From an uncultured Caulobacteraceae bacterium (lineage in GTDB: Bacteria > Pseudomonadota > Alphaproteobacteria > Caulobacterales > Caulobacteraceae): DNA of 12,464 nucleotides. The translations under genes and the position numbers were made by a program. The notes beneath the pieces were generated by a model that had not been told where the DNA came from, did no database searches, and saw nothing but the letters and a program-made list of their open reading frames with translations. Position 1 is the stretch's first letter, and the number at the start of each line of letters is the position of its first letter. The DNA lies in assembly GCA_946480495.1 (NCBI GenBank), contig CAMLKO010000016.1, positions 1 to 12,464 of the forward strand. Reading direction: 5' to 3'. This document shows, piece by piece, positions 7,473 to 12,464 of the stretch.

Positions 7473-8923
7473 GCCGGGGCCTCTTCATCGGCGGACGCTG
7501 GCGCGAGGGCAGGGGGGCGGCGTTCGCCTCCACCGACCCCGCGAGCGGCGAGACCGTGTGGGACGGCGCGGCGGCCGATTTCCGCGACGTGGCCGAGGCG
7601 GTCCGGGCGGCGCGCTTGGCCTTCCACGACTGGGCCGACCGGCCGCGCGAGGAGCGGGTCGCGGCGCTGCGGCGCTACAAGACCGCGCTGGAAGAGCGGC
7701 GCGGGGCCTTCGCCGAAGCCCTGTCGCGGGAGACGGGCAAGGCGCTGTGGGAGACCACGGCCGAGCTCGGCTCGATGATCGGCAAGGTCGAGGTCTCCAT
7801 CGCCGCCTATGACGAGCGGACGGGCGTGAAGGCGTCGGACACGGCGTTCGGCCGCGCCGTGCTGCGGCACCGGGCGCATGGGGTGATGGCGGTGCTGGGG
7901 CCGTTCAACTTCCCGGGCCATCTGCCGAACGGCCACATCGTGCCGGCGCTGCTGGCCGGCGACACGGTGGTGTTCAAGCCGTCGGAGGAGACGCCGCTGG
8001 CCGGCGAGCTGATGGTCGAGGCGTTCGAGGCGGCGGGCCTGCCGTCGGGTGTGATCAACCTCGTGCAGGGCGCGCGCGATACGGGCGCGGCGCTGCTGGA
8101 GCAGGAGATCGACGGCCTGCTGTTCACCGGCTCGGCGCAGGCCGGCGCGGTGTTTCGCAGGACCTTCGCCGACCGCCCCGATGTGATCCTGGCGCTGGAG
8201 CTGGGGGGCAACAATCCGCTGGTCGTCTGGGACGTCGCGGACGCCGAGGCGGCCGCCACCCACATCGTCCAGTCGGCCTTTGTGACCACCGGACAGCGCT
8301 GTTCCTGCGCGCGGCGGCTGATCGTGCCGGCGGGTGTGCAGGGCGATGACATCGTGGACGCGGTGGCCGCGCTCGCCGACCGGCTGGTGATCGGGCCGTG
8401 GAACAGTGAAACCGAGCCCTTCATGGGACCGTTGATATCCGCGCGCGCCGCCGACGGGGCGCGGACCGCGGTGGCGCGGCTGGGCGGGGAGGTCATCCGC
8501 GACATGACTCCGGTGCAGGGACTGTCAGCGGCCTTCGTCACCCCGGCGATGGTCGACGTGACCGAGGTCGAGACCCCGGACGAGGAGATCTTCGCGCCCG
8601 TCCTGCAGGTGCGGCGGGTGGCGAGCTTCGACGAGGCGCTGATCGCGGCGAACGCCACGCGCTATGGGCTGTCGGCGGGCCTTATCTCTGACGATCCAAA
8701 GCTTTGGGAGCGTTTCCTCACGCGGATCAGGGCGGGCGTGGTGAACTTCAACCGGCCGACGACCGGCGCGGCGGGGACGATGCCGTTCGGCGGGCTGGGC
8801 CGCTCCGGCAACCATCGGCCAAGCGCCTACTACGCCGCCGACTACTGCGCCTATCCGGTGGCGAGCTTCGAGGCCGACGGGGTGGTCTCGACGCTGCCCG
8901 AGATCAAGGGACTGCGCGGTTGA
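7469..8923 (+). CDS. astD: N-succinylglutamate 5-semialdehyde dehydrogenase
   Basis: AstD is an NAD-dependent aldehyde dehydrogenase that oxidises succinylglutamate semialdehyde to succinylglutamate, the fourth AST step. The 484 residues match the family. 'LFIGGRWREG' opens the protein. The fold motifs follow in order: 'LGPFNFPGHLPNGH' with catalytic-site Asn147, 'GDTVVFKPSEETP' for cofactor binding, 'LLFTGSAQAG', 'ALELGGNNPL' with general base Glu244, and 'TTGQRCSCARRL' with nucleophile Cys278. The context 'GQRC(S/T)CARRL' is specific to the AstD branch of the superfamily. The start is GTG 7469 inside the astA stop (GTGA overlap), with GAGG at 7457-7460 at good spacing. The stop in turn overlaps the astB start. 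Its place between astA and astB supports the assignment. Confidence 0.95.
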   Translation: MSRGLFIGGRWREGRGAAFASTDPASGETVWDGAAADFRDVAEAVRAARLAFHDWADRPREERVAALRRYKTALEERRGAFAEALSRETGKALWETTAELGSMIGKVEVSIAAYDERTGVKASDTAFGRAVLRHRAHGVMAVLGPFNFPGHLPNGHIVPALLAGDTVVFKPSEETPLAGELMVEAFEAAGLPSGVINLVQGARDTGAALLEQEIDGLLFTGSAQAGAVFRRTFADRPDVILALELGGNNPLVVWDVADAEAAATHIVQSAFVTTGQRCSCARRLIVPAGVQGDDIVDAVAALADRLVIGPWNSETEPFMGPLISARAADGARTAVARLGGEVIRDMTPVQGLSAAFVTPAMVDVTEVETPDEEIFAPVLQVRRVASFDEALIAANATRYGLSAGLISDDPKLWERFLTRIRAGVVNFNRPTTGAAGTMPFGGLGRSGNHRPSAYYAADYCAYPVASFEADGVVSTLPEIKGLRG

Positions 8924-10248
8924 CGGCCGTGGAGGCCAACGCCGACGGCCTGGTCGGGCCCACCCACTCCTACGCGGGCCTCGCGCCCGGCAATCTGGCC
9001 AGCGAATTCAACGCGGGCGAGGTGTCCAATCCGCGCGCGGCGGTGCTGGAGGGGCTGGCGAAGATGCGCCGGCTGGCCGACTGGGGCGTGCCGCAGTTCG
9101 TGCTGGCGCCACAGGAGCGGCCGCTGATCCCGTTCCTGCGGGACGTCGGCTTTGCCGGGACGGACGCGGAGATCCTGCAGGCGGCCTGGCGGGAAGCGCC
9201 GCCGCTGGCGGCCGCCGCCTGTTCGGCCTCTTCGATGTGGGCGGCCAATGCGGCGACGGTGACGCCCTCGATGGATGCCGAGGACGGCCGGGTCCACTTC
9301 ACGCCCGCCAACCTCGTCACCCACCTGCACCGCAGCCTGGAGGCGCCGCAGACCGCGCGCACGCTGCGGCGGCTTTTTCCAGACGAGCGCCGCTTCGCCG
9401 TGCACGAGCCGCTGCCCGCGCAGCCGCACTTCGGCGACGAAGGCGCGGCCAACCACGTGCGGCTCTGCGCGGGCCACGGCGAGCCCGGCGTGAACCTGTT
9501 CGTGTTCGGGCGAGCGGCCTGGGAGCCTTCGGGCGGCGTCTATCCGGCCCGCCAGACGCGGGAGGCCTTCGAGGCCATAGGGCGGCGCCACGGCGTGGTC
9601 ACCCAGGTCTTCGCGCGGCAGGGGCAGACGGCGATCGACGCCGGCGCCTTCCACAACGACGTGGTCTGCGTGGGCACCTGCGCGACCCTGTTCTTCCACG
9701 AGCTCGCCTTCGACAACCCGGCCGAGGTGAAGGCCGATATCCGGCGCGCCGCCCAGGGTTTCGAGCCTCGGTTCATAGAGGTCACCAACGCCGAGCTGCC
9801 GATCGAGGACGCGGTCACCTCCTACCTGTTCAACTCGCAGCTCCTGTCGCTGCCGGGCGAGGACCGGCTGACGCTGCTGGCGCCCGTGGAGGCGCGGGAG
9901 AACCTGCGCGCCCGGGCGGTCGCCGAGGCGGTGGCGGCCTCAAACGGCCCCATCGGGCGCGTCGAGTACGTCGATGTGCGCCAGAGCATGCGCAACGGCG
10001 GAGGGCCGGCCTGCCTGCGGCTGCGGGTGGTGCTGACCGAGGGGGAACTGTCGGCCGCCAATTCGGCCCAGCGGCTCGACGCGGCGCTGCACGAGCGGCT
10101 CAGCGGCTGGGCCGAGCGGCGCTACCGCGACCGGCTGGCCCCGGCCGACCTGGCCGATCCGAAGCTGCTGGACGAGAGCCGGGCGGCGCTGGATGAGCTG
10201 ACGCAGATCCTCGACCTCGGTTCAGGCTTTTACCCGTTCCAGCGCTGA
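8920..10248 (+). CDS. astB: N-succinylarginine dihydrolase
   Basis: AstB cleaves N-succinylarginine to succinylornithine, two ammonia and CO2, the second AST step. It has the amidinotransferase-like pentein fold. The 442 residues compare with 447 in E. coli. Conserved blocks include 'DGLVGPTHSYAGLAPGN', 'NPRAAVLEGLAKMR', 'GDEGAANHVRL', 'FHNDVVCVG' and 'SMRNGGGPACLRLRV'. With the TTG start at 8920, the catalytic residues fall at Glu174, His245 and Cys365, essentially the recalled E. coli numbering (Glu174, His248, Cys365). TTG is also supported by AAGGGA at 8906-8911 and by the TTGA overlap with the astD stop. GTG 8929 is a shorter alternative without a ribosome site. The last nine codons overlap the convergent phenylalanine hydroxylase gene. 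Confidence 0.95.
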   Translation: MTAVEANADGLVGPTHSYAGLAPGNLASEFNAGEVSNPRAAVLEGLAKMRRLADWGVPQFVLAPQERPLIPFLRDVGFAGTDAEILQAAWREAPPLAAAACSASSMWAANAATVTPSMDAEDGRVHFTPANLVTHLHRSLEAPQTARTLRRLFPDERRFAVHEPLPAQPHFGDEGAANHVRLCAGHGEPGVNLFVFGRAAWEPSGGVYPARQTREAFEAIGRRHGVVTQVFARQGQTAIDAGAFHNDVVCVGTCATLFFHELAFDNPAEVKADIRRAAQGFEPRFIEVTNAELPIEDAVTSYLFNSQLLSLPGEDRLTLLAPVEARENLRARAVAEAVAASNGPIGRVEYVDVRQSMRNGGGPACLRLRVVLTEGELSAANSAQRLDAALHERLSGWAERRYRDRLAPADLADPKLLDESRAALDELTQILDLGSGFYPFQR

Positions 10249-11097
10249 CCTGGCGTAGGCCTGGGTGCCCCGCGTGAACACCCGGTCCGTCGGCAGGATG
10301 GCGTCGATGGGGATGTCCTTCGCCTTCTCCAGCCGCGCGTAGATCGGGGCGAAGTCCTGCAGGGTCGCGTCGAGCAGGGCCTGCAGGGAGGGGATCACGA
10401 AATAGACCTGCTGGAAGTCGTCGATGCGGTAGGGCGTGCGCATCAGCCGCTCCAGGTCGAAGCCGATGCGGTTGGGGGAGGGGTCGTCCAGCGCAAAGAC
10501 GCTCTCGGCCCGCGAGGAGACGATGCCGGCGCCGTAGATGCGCAGACCCGCCTTGGTCTCCATCAGCCCGAACTCGACGGTGTACCAGTAGAGCCGCGCC
10601 AGGTTGTGCAGCCGCCCCAGCTGCATCGCCCGCTCGCCGCCCTTGCCGTAGGCCTGCATGTAGTCGGCGAAGACGGGGTCGGTCAGCATCGGCACGTGGC
10701 CGAAGACGTCGTGGAAGATGTCGGGCTCCTGGAGATAGTCCAGCTGCTCGGGCGGGCGGATGAACTGGCCGGCGGGGAAGCGGCGGTTGGCCAGGTGCTC
10801 GAAGAAGACCTCGTCGGGAACCAGGCCCGGCACGGCGACCACCGTCCAGCCGGTCAGCCGCATCAGCTCCTCGTTGATGCGGGCGAAATCGGGGATGCCG
10901 CCGCGGTGCAGGTCGAGCGCGTCCAGGCCTTTCAGGAACTGGTCCGACGCGCGGCCCGCCAGCAGCGCCGTCTGGCGCTCATAGAGGACGTCCCAGACCT
11001 TGTGCTCGGCGTCCGTATAGGACGTCCAGGCCTGGTCGATGGTCCAGTCCGCGGCCGCGCCCGGAGGCGGGCCGCCGCTAAAGCCGTCTGCGCTCAT
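10222..11097 (-). CDS. phhA: Phenylalanine 4-monooxygenase (phenylalanine hydroxylase)
   Basis: PhhA hydroxylates L-phenylalanine to tyrosine using O2, non-haem Fe(II) and a reduced pterin. The 291 residues are the short bacterial form: a catalytic domain only, with no N-terminal ACT regulatory domain. The iron-binding facial triad is intact: His129 and His134 in 'EPDIFHDVFGHVPML', and Glu175 in 'YWYTVEFGLMETK'. The 5- and 41-residue spacings equal those recalled for the Chromobacterium enzyme (His138, His143, Glu184). ATG 11097 gives 'MSADGFSGGPPPG', a low-complexity lead before 'WTIDQAWTSYTDAEHKVW'. No ribosome site precedes it, and a -10-like hexamer sits seven bases upstream, so the message may be leaderless. 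The gene lies 83 bases downstream of hspQ on the same strand. Its stop lies inside the end of astB on the other strand. No pterin carbinolamine dehydratase (phhB) or regulator is adjacent in the window. Confidence 0.95.
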   Translation of the reverse strand: MSADGFSGGPPPGAAADWTIDQAWTSYTDAEHKVWDVLYERQTALLAGRASDQFLKGLDALDLHRGGIPDFARINEELMRLTGWTVVAVPGLVPDEVFFEHLANRRFPAGQFIRPPEQLDYLQEPDIFHDVFGHVPMLTDPVFADYMQAYGKGGERAMQLGRLHNLARLYWYTVEFGLMETKAGLRIYGAGIVSSRAESVFALDDPSPNRIGFDLERLMRTPYRIDDFQQVYFVIPSLQALLDATLQDFAPIYARLEKAKDIPIDAILPTDRVFTRGTQAYARSALERVKA

Positions 11098-11104
11098 GTC
11101 GGGA

Positions 11105-11134
11105 AGATTACGCGCGCCGTCGCGAAAAGTTCGA
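11105..11134 (-). promoter_or_regulatory. Possible promoter giving a leaderless phhA transcript
   Basis: Read on the minus strand, TAATCT (11105-11110) ends seven bases before the A of the phhA ATG at 11097. That is the distance expected from a -10 hexamer to a transcription start. TCGAAC (11129-11134) lies 18 bases further upstream as a weak -35. No purine-rich ribosome site lies between them and the ATG. Leaderless genes are common in Caulobacter relatives. The hexamer matches are only partial. Confidence 0.3.
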
Positions 11135-11145
11135 CCTAACGGCGC
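11114..11145 (-). repeat. Inverted repeat between hspQ and phhA
   Basis: GCGCCGT (11114-11120) and ACGGCGC (11139-11145) form a perfect 7-bp stem. The loop holds a smaller nested stem, CGAA/TTCG (11123-11126 / 11130-11133). The element fills most of the 83-base gap between the hspQ stop and the phhA start. It could be an RNA hairpin ending or slowing hspQ transcription, or an operator next to the phhA promoter. It has no T-tract on the minus strand, so it is not a clear intrinsic terminator. Confidence 0.35.
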
Positions 11146-11180
11146 CGCTGCGTCCGGCCCGACGAGGAACAACCTTGCGC

Positions 11181-11510
11181 CTAGTGCGCGATCCGCGACC
11201 GCATGTGGTAGTGGCCGTCCTCGAACCCGTCGAACAGCAGGGCCGCGTGGGGGTGGCCCACCGGCTGGCCGGTGTCGTCGGCCAGCAGGTTCTGCTCGGA
11301 CACATAGGCGACGTAGGTGTTCTGATCGTTCTCGGCCAGCAGGTGGTAGAACGGCTGGTCCTTGAGCGGCCGGATTTCCTCGGGGATCGCTTCCCACCAC
11401 TCGTCGGTGTTGGCGAACTGCGGGTCCACGTCGAAGATCACGCCGCGGAACGGGAAGATCCGGTGCCGGACCACCTGGCCGATCGCGAACTTGGCGAAAC
11501 GCGTGTTCAT
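11181..11510 (-). CDS. hspQ: HspQ / YccV-like heat shock and hemimethylated-DNA-binding domain protein
   Basis: This small protein of 109 residues is almost entirely a YccV-like domain. Family hallmarks are 'AKFAIGQVVRHR' at the start, 'FRGVIFDVDPQF' (residues 21-32), 'DEWWEAIPEEIRP' (36-48), 'KDQPFYHLLAEN' (50-61) and 'YVAYVSEQNLL' (66-76). In enterobacteria HspQ is a heat-shock protein that acts as a specificity factor for the Lon protease. The same protein was earlier described as binding hemimethylated oriC DNA and affecting dnaA expression. Which role applies here is not shown by the sequence. ATG 11510 is preferred because it puts the N-terminus level with the family start; ATG 11522, adding MSRS, is an in-frame alternative with a close GAGG. 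It may be co-transcribed with phhA downstream, and it is divergent from the Ppx/GppA gene. Confidence 0.9.
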   Translation of the reverse strand: MNTRFAKFAIGQVVRHRIFPFRGVIFDVDPQFANTDEWWEAIPEEIRPLKDQPFYHLLAENDQNTYVAYVSEQNLLADDTGQPVGHPHAALLFDGFEDGHYHMRSRIAH

Positions 11511-11537
11511 GCTTCGACTCATACGCCTCACACACTG

Positions 11538-11543
11538 ACTATA
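11538..11543 (-). promoter_or_regulatory. Possible -10 element of hspQ
   Basis: TATAGT on the minus strand lies 15 bases ahead of ATG 11522 and 27 bases ahead of ATG 11510. It is the best -10 hexamer in an otherwise GC-rich gap. I see no good -35 at 16-18 bases and no clear sigma-32 heat-shock motif. If used, the leader to ATG 11510 would be about 20 bases and to ATG 11522 about 8. Confidence 0.35.
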
Positions 11544-11597
11544 AGCTGAACGAGGGAGTAAGGCCCCGTTTGTTGAAGGGTGCGCCTTTCGGTCGCT

Positions 11598-11607
11598 GAA
11601 CCGGTTC
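11598..11607. promoter_or_regulatory. Perfect 10-bp palindrome, possible operator
   Basis: GAACCGGTTC is a perfect palindrome in the divergent hspQ / Ppx-GppA promoter region, directly upstream of a candidate -10 element for the Ppx gene. Its position suits a dimeric repressor or activator. No family can be named from a single short site, and a 10-bp palindrome can occur by chance. Confidence 0.25.
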
Positions 11608-11616
11608 GCTATGGTC
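11608..11616 (+). promoter_or_regulatory. Possible -10 element for the Ppx/GppA gene
   Basis: GCTATGGTC resembles the Caulobacter-type housekeeping -10 (GCTANAWC). It would start transcription about 11622, roughly 45 bases before the ATG at 11668. No clear TTGACG-like -35 is seen at the right distance. Confidence 0.25.
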
Positions 11617-11627
11617 TCCCCGAAATG

Positions 11628-11647
11628 AGGCGCCGCCCCCGGCGCCT
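11628..11647 (+). repeat. Strong GC hairpin in the leader of the Ppx/GppA gene
   Basis: AGGCGCC (11628-11634) and GGCGCCT (11641-11647) pair as a 7-bp stem with a six-base loop, seven bases upstream of the ribosome site AGGTGA (11655-11660). No T-tract follows, so it is not an intrinsic terminator. It could stabilise the 5' end or modulate initiation. Confidence 0.35.
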
Positions 11648-11667
11648 GCGAGACAGGTGACGGGACC

Positions 11668-12464
11668 ATGTCGGAGGCGCCGCGAGCGCCCGGCGCCGCC
11701 TTTCGAGGCCGCCGGCGTCCGCCGGGCGAGACGCCCAACTACGCGGCGCTCGATCTCGGCACCAACAACTGCCGCCTGCTGATCGCCACGCCTACGCCGA
11801 ATGGTTTCCGCGTCGTCGAGGCCTATTCGCGCATCGTGCGCCTGGGCGAGGGGCTGGGCGCGAGCGGACGGCTGTCCGAGGCGGCGATGGAGCGGGCGAT
11901 GGGCGCGCTGCGCGTCTCCGCCGAGAAGATCCGCCGCCGCCAGGCCGTGCGCGTGAAGGCGATCGCCACGCAGGCCTGCCGGATGGCGCAGAACGGCCCC
12001 GAGTTCGTCGAACAGGTGCATCGGGAGACGGGGCTGAAGCTCGAGATCATCACCCCGCGCGAGGAGGCTCAGCTGTCGGTGGCCGGCTGCGTGACGCTGC
12101 TGGACCGGGAGGCGGACGCGGCGCTGGTGGTCGACGTCGGCGGCGGCTCGACCGAGCTGTCGTGGGTCGACCTGAAAGGGCAGGGGCTCGACAGCCATCC
12201 CCGCCAGTTCGCGGCCTGGCGGCTGCCGATCAAGGCGTGGCTGTCGATCCCGGTCGGGGTGGTGACGCTGGCCGAGGACTTCCCCGAGCATGGGACCGAC
12301 CAGCACGGCTGGTTCCGGGCGATGGTGGAGTCGGTGAAGGCGCGGATCGACGGCTTCCGGCACGCAGAACCGATGCGGGAGGTGTTCGATTCCGGCCGGG
12401 CGCACCTCGTCGGGACCTCGGGTGCGATCACCAGCCTGGCGGGGCTGCATCTGGGCCTGCCGCG
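11668..12464 (+). CDS. Ppx/GppA-family phosphatase (3' truncated)
   Basis: The frame opens at ATG 11668 and runs without a stop to the window edge, so 265 residues are visible and the C-terminus is missing. The start is well supported by AGGTGA at 11655-11660, seven bases upstream. The protein has the ASKHA phosphotransferase fold of exopolyphosphatase/guanosine pentaphosphatase. 'YAALDLGTNNCRLLIA' is the first phosphate loop (Asp29), followed by 'YSRIVRLGEGL', 'AIATQACRMAQNG', 'EIITPREEAQLSVAG', and the second phosphate loop 'VVDVGGGSTEL' (Asp156, Gly158-160). The family hydrolyses polyphosphate or pppGpp in the cytoplasm, linking it to phosphate and stringent responses; which substrate applies cannot be told from this fragment. 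The first 23 residues are Pro/Arg-rich and precede the fold, a modest N-terminal extension relative to E. coli Ppx. It is transcribed divergently from hspQ. Confidence 0.9.
   Translation, partial: MSEAPRAPGAAFRGRRRPPGETPNYAALDLGTNNCRLLIATPTPNGFRVVEAYSRIVRLGEGLGASGRLSEAAMERAMGALRVSAEKIRRRQAVRVKAIATQACRMAQNGPEFVEQVHRETGLKLEIITPREEAQLSVAGCVTLLDREADAALVVDVGGGSTELSWVDLKGQGLDSHPRQFAAWRLPIKAWLSIPVGVVTLAEDFPEHGTDQHGWFRAMVESVKARIDGFRHAEPMREVFDSGRAHLVGTSGAITSLAGLHLGLP

Noticed and set aside
10263..10283. GGGTG/CACCC inverted repeat as terminator between astB and phhA
   Set aside because: It lies inside phhA coding sequence, has an 11-base loop and no T-tract in either direction.
11166..11170. GGAAC motif (in GGAACAAC, also seen at 5183) as a second stress-sigma promoter
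   Set aside because: No GTT lies at the needed distance on the plus strand, and no plus-strand gene follows that it could serve.
11098..11535. Upstream extension of the phenylalanine hydroxylase frame
   Set aside because: It runs through the intergenic gap and antiparallel-frame hspQ sequence. The family length and low-complexity start fit ATG 11097.
11175..11549. Plus-strand open frame opposite hspQ
   Set aside because: It is a complementary shadow of hspQ with no start context and no recognisable domain.
11523..11738. Upstream extension of the hspQ frame
   Set aside because: It would run across the divergent promoter region and into the start of the Ppx/GppA gene. The family N-terminus fits ATG 11510 or 11522.
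1..12464. Mobile elements, defence systems, CRISPR arrays, tRNA or rRNA genes
   Set aside because: I found no transposase, integrase, spaced direct repeats, cloverleaf or ribosomal RNA segment on reading both strands. Composition looks even across the window.

Overview
The window is gene-dense, high-GC chromosomal DNA (by eye close to 70 % G+C) with almost no intergenic space. The gene set suggests an alphaproteobacterium, probably of the Caulobacterales (Caulobacter/Phenylobacterium-like): a tamA-tamB pair, an arginine succinyltransferase operon led by an M20 hydrolase, a short bacterial phenylalanine hydroxylase, an alphaproteobacterial-type HspQ, and a Ppx/GppA phosphatase. This placement rests on protein character and gene content, not on a database search. 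I see no phage, insertion sequence, plasmid, CRISPR, tRNA or rRNA signature.

Layout. (1) Positions 1-5150, plus strand: the 3' part of tamA (Omp85 beta-barrel) overlaps tamB (AsmA-like inner-membrane-anchored protein) by four bases. Together they form the TAM envelope-biogenesis complex. (2) Positions 5151-5221: a short intergenic region with an inverted repeat and a possible alternative-sigma-factor promoter. (3) Positions 5222-10248, plus strand: a tightly packed four-gene operon, M20 hydrolase - astA - astD - astB, joined by a 1-base gap and two 4-base overlaps. It encodes most of the arginine succinyltransferase (AST) pathway, which converts arginine to glutamate, succinate and ammonia. 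No astC or classical astE is in the window. The M20 enzyme has the complete metal-site spacing of carboxypeptidase G2, an enzyme that releases glutamate from an N-acyl-glutamate, so it is a good candidate for the final succinylglutamate desuccinylase step. (4) Positions 10222-11510, minus strand: phenylalanine 4-hydroxylase, whose 3' end overlaps astB tail to tail by 27 bases, with hspQ upstream of it. (5) Positions 11511-11667: a divergent promoter region. (6) Positions 11668 to the end, plus strand: the 5' part of a Ppx/GppA-family phosphatase that runs off the window.

Regions 3 and 4 both feed amino-acid catabolism: arginine goes to glutamate plus succinate, and phenylalanine goes to tyrosine. 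Three gene junctions use the stop/start overlap TTGA or GTGA, giving non-ATG starts for tamB, astD and astB that are probably translationally coupled. I see no wholly new system here. The most testable novelty is the inferred replacement of AstE by an M20 enzyme.
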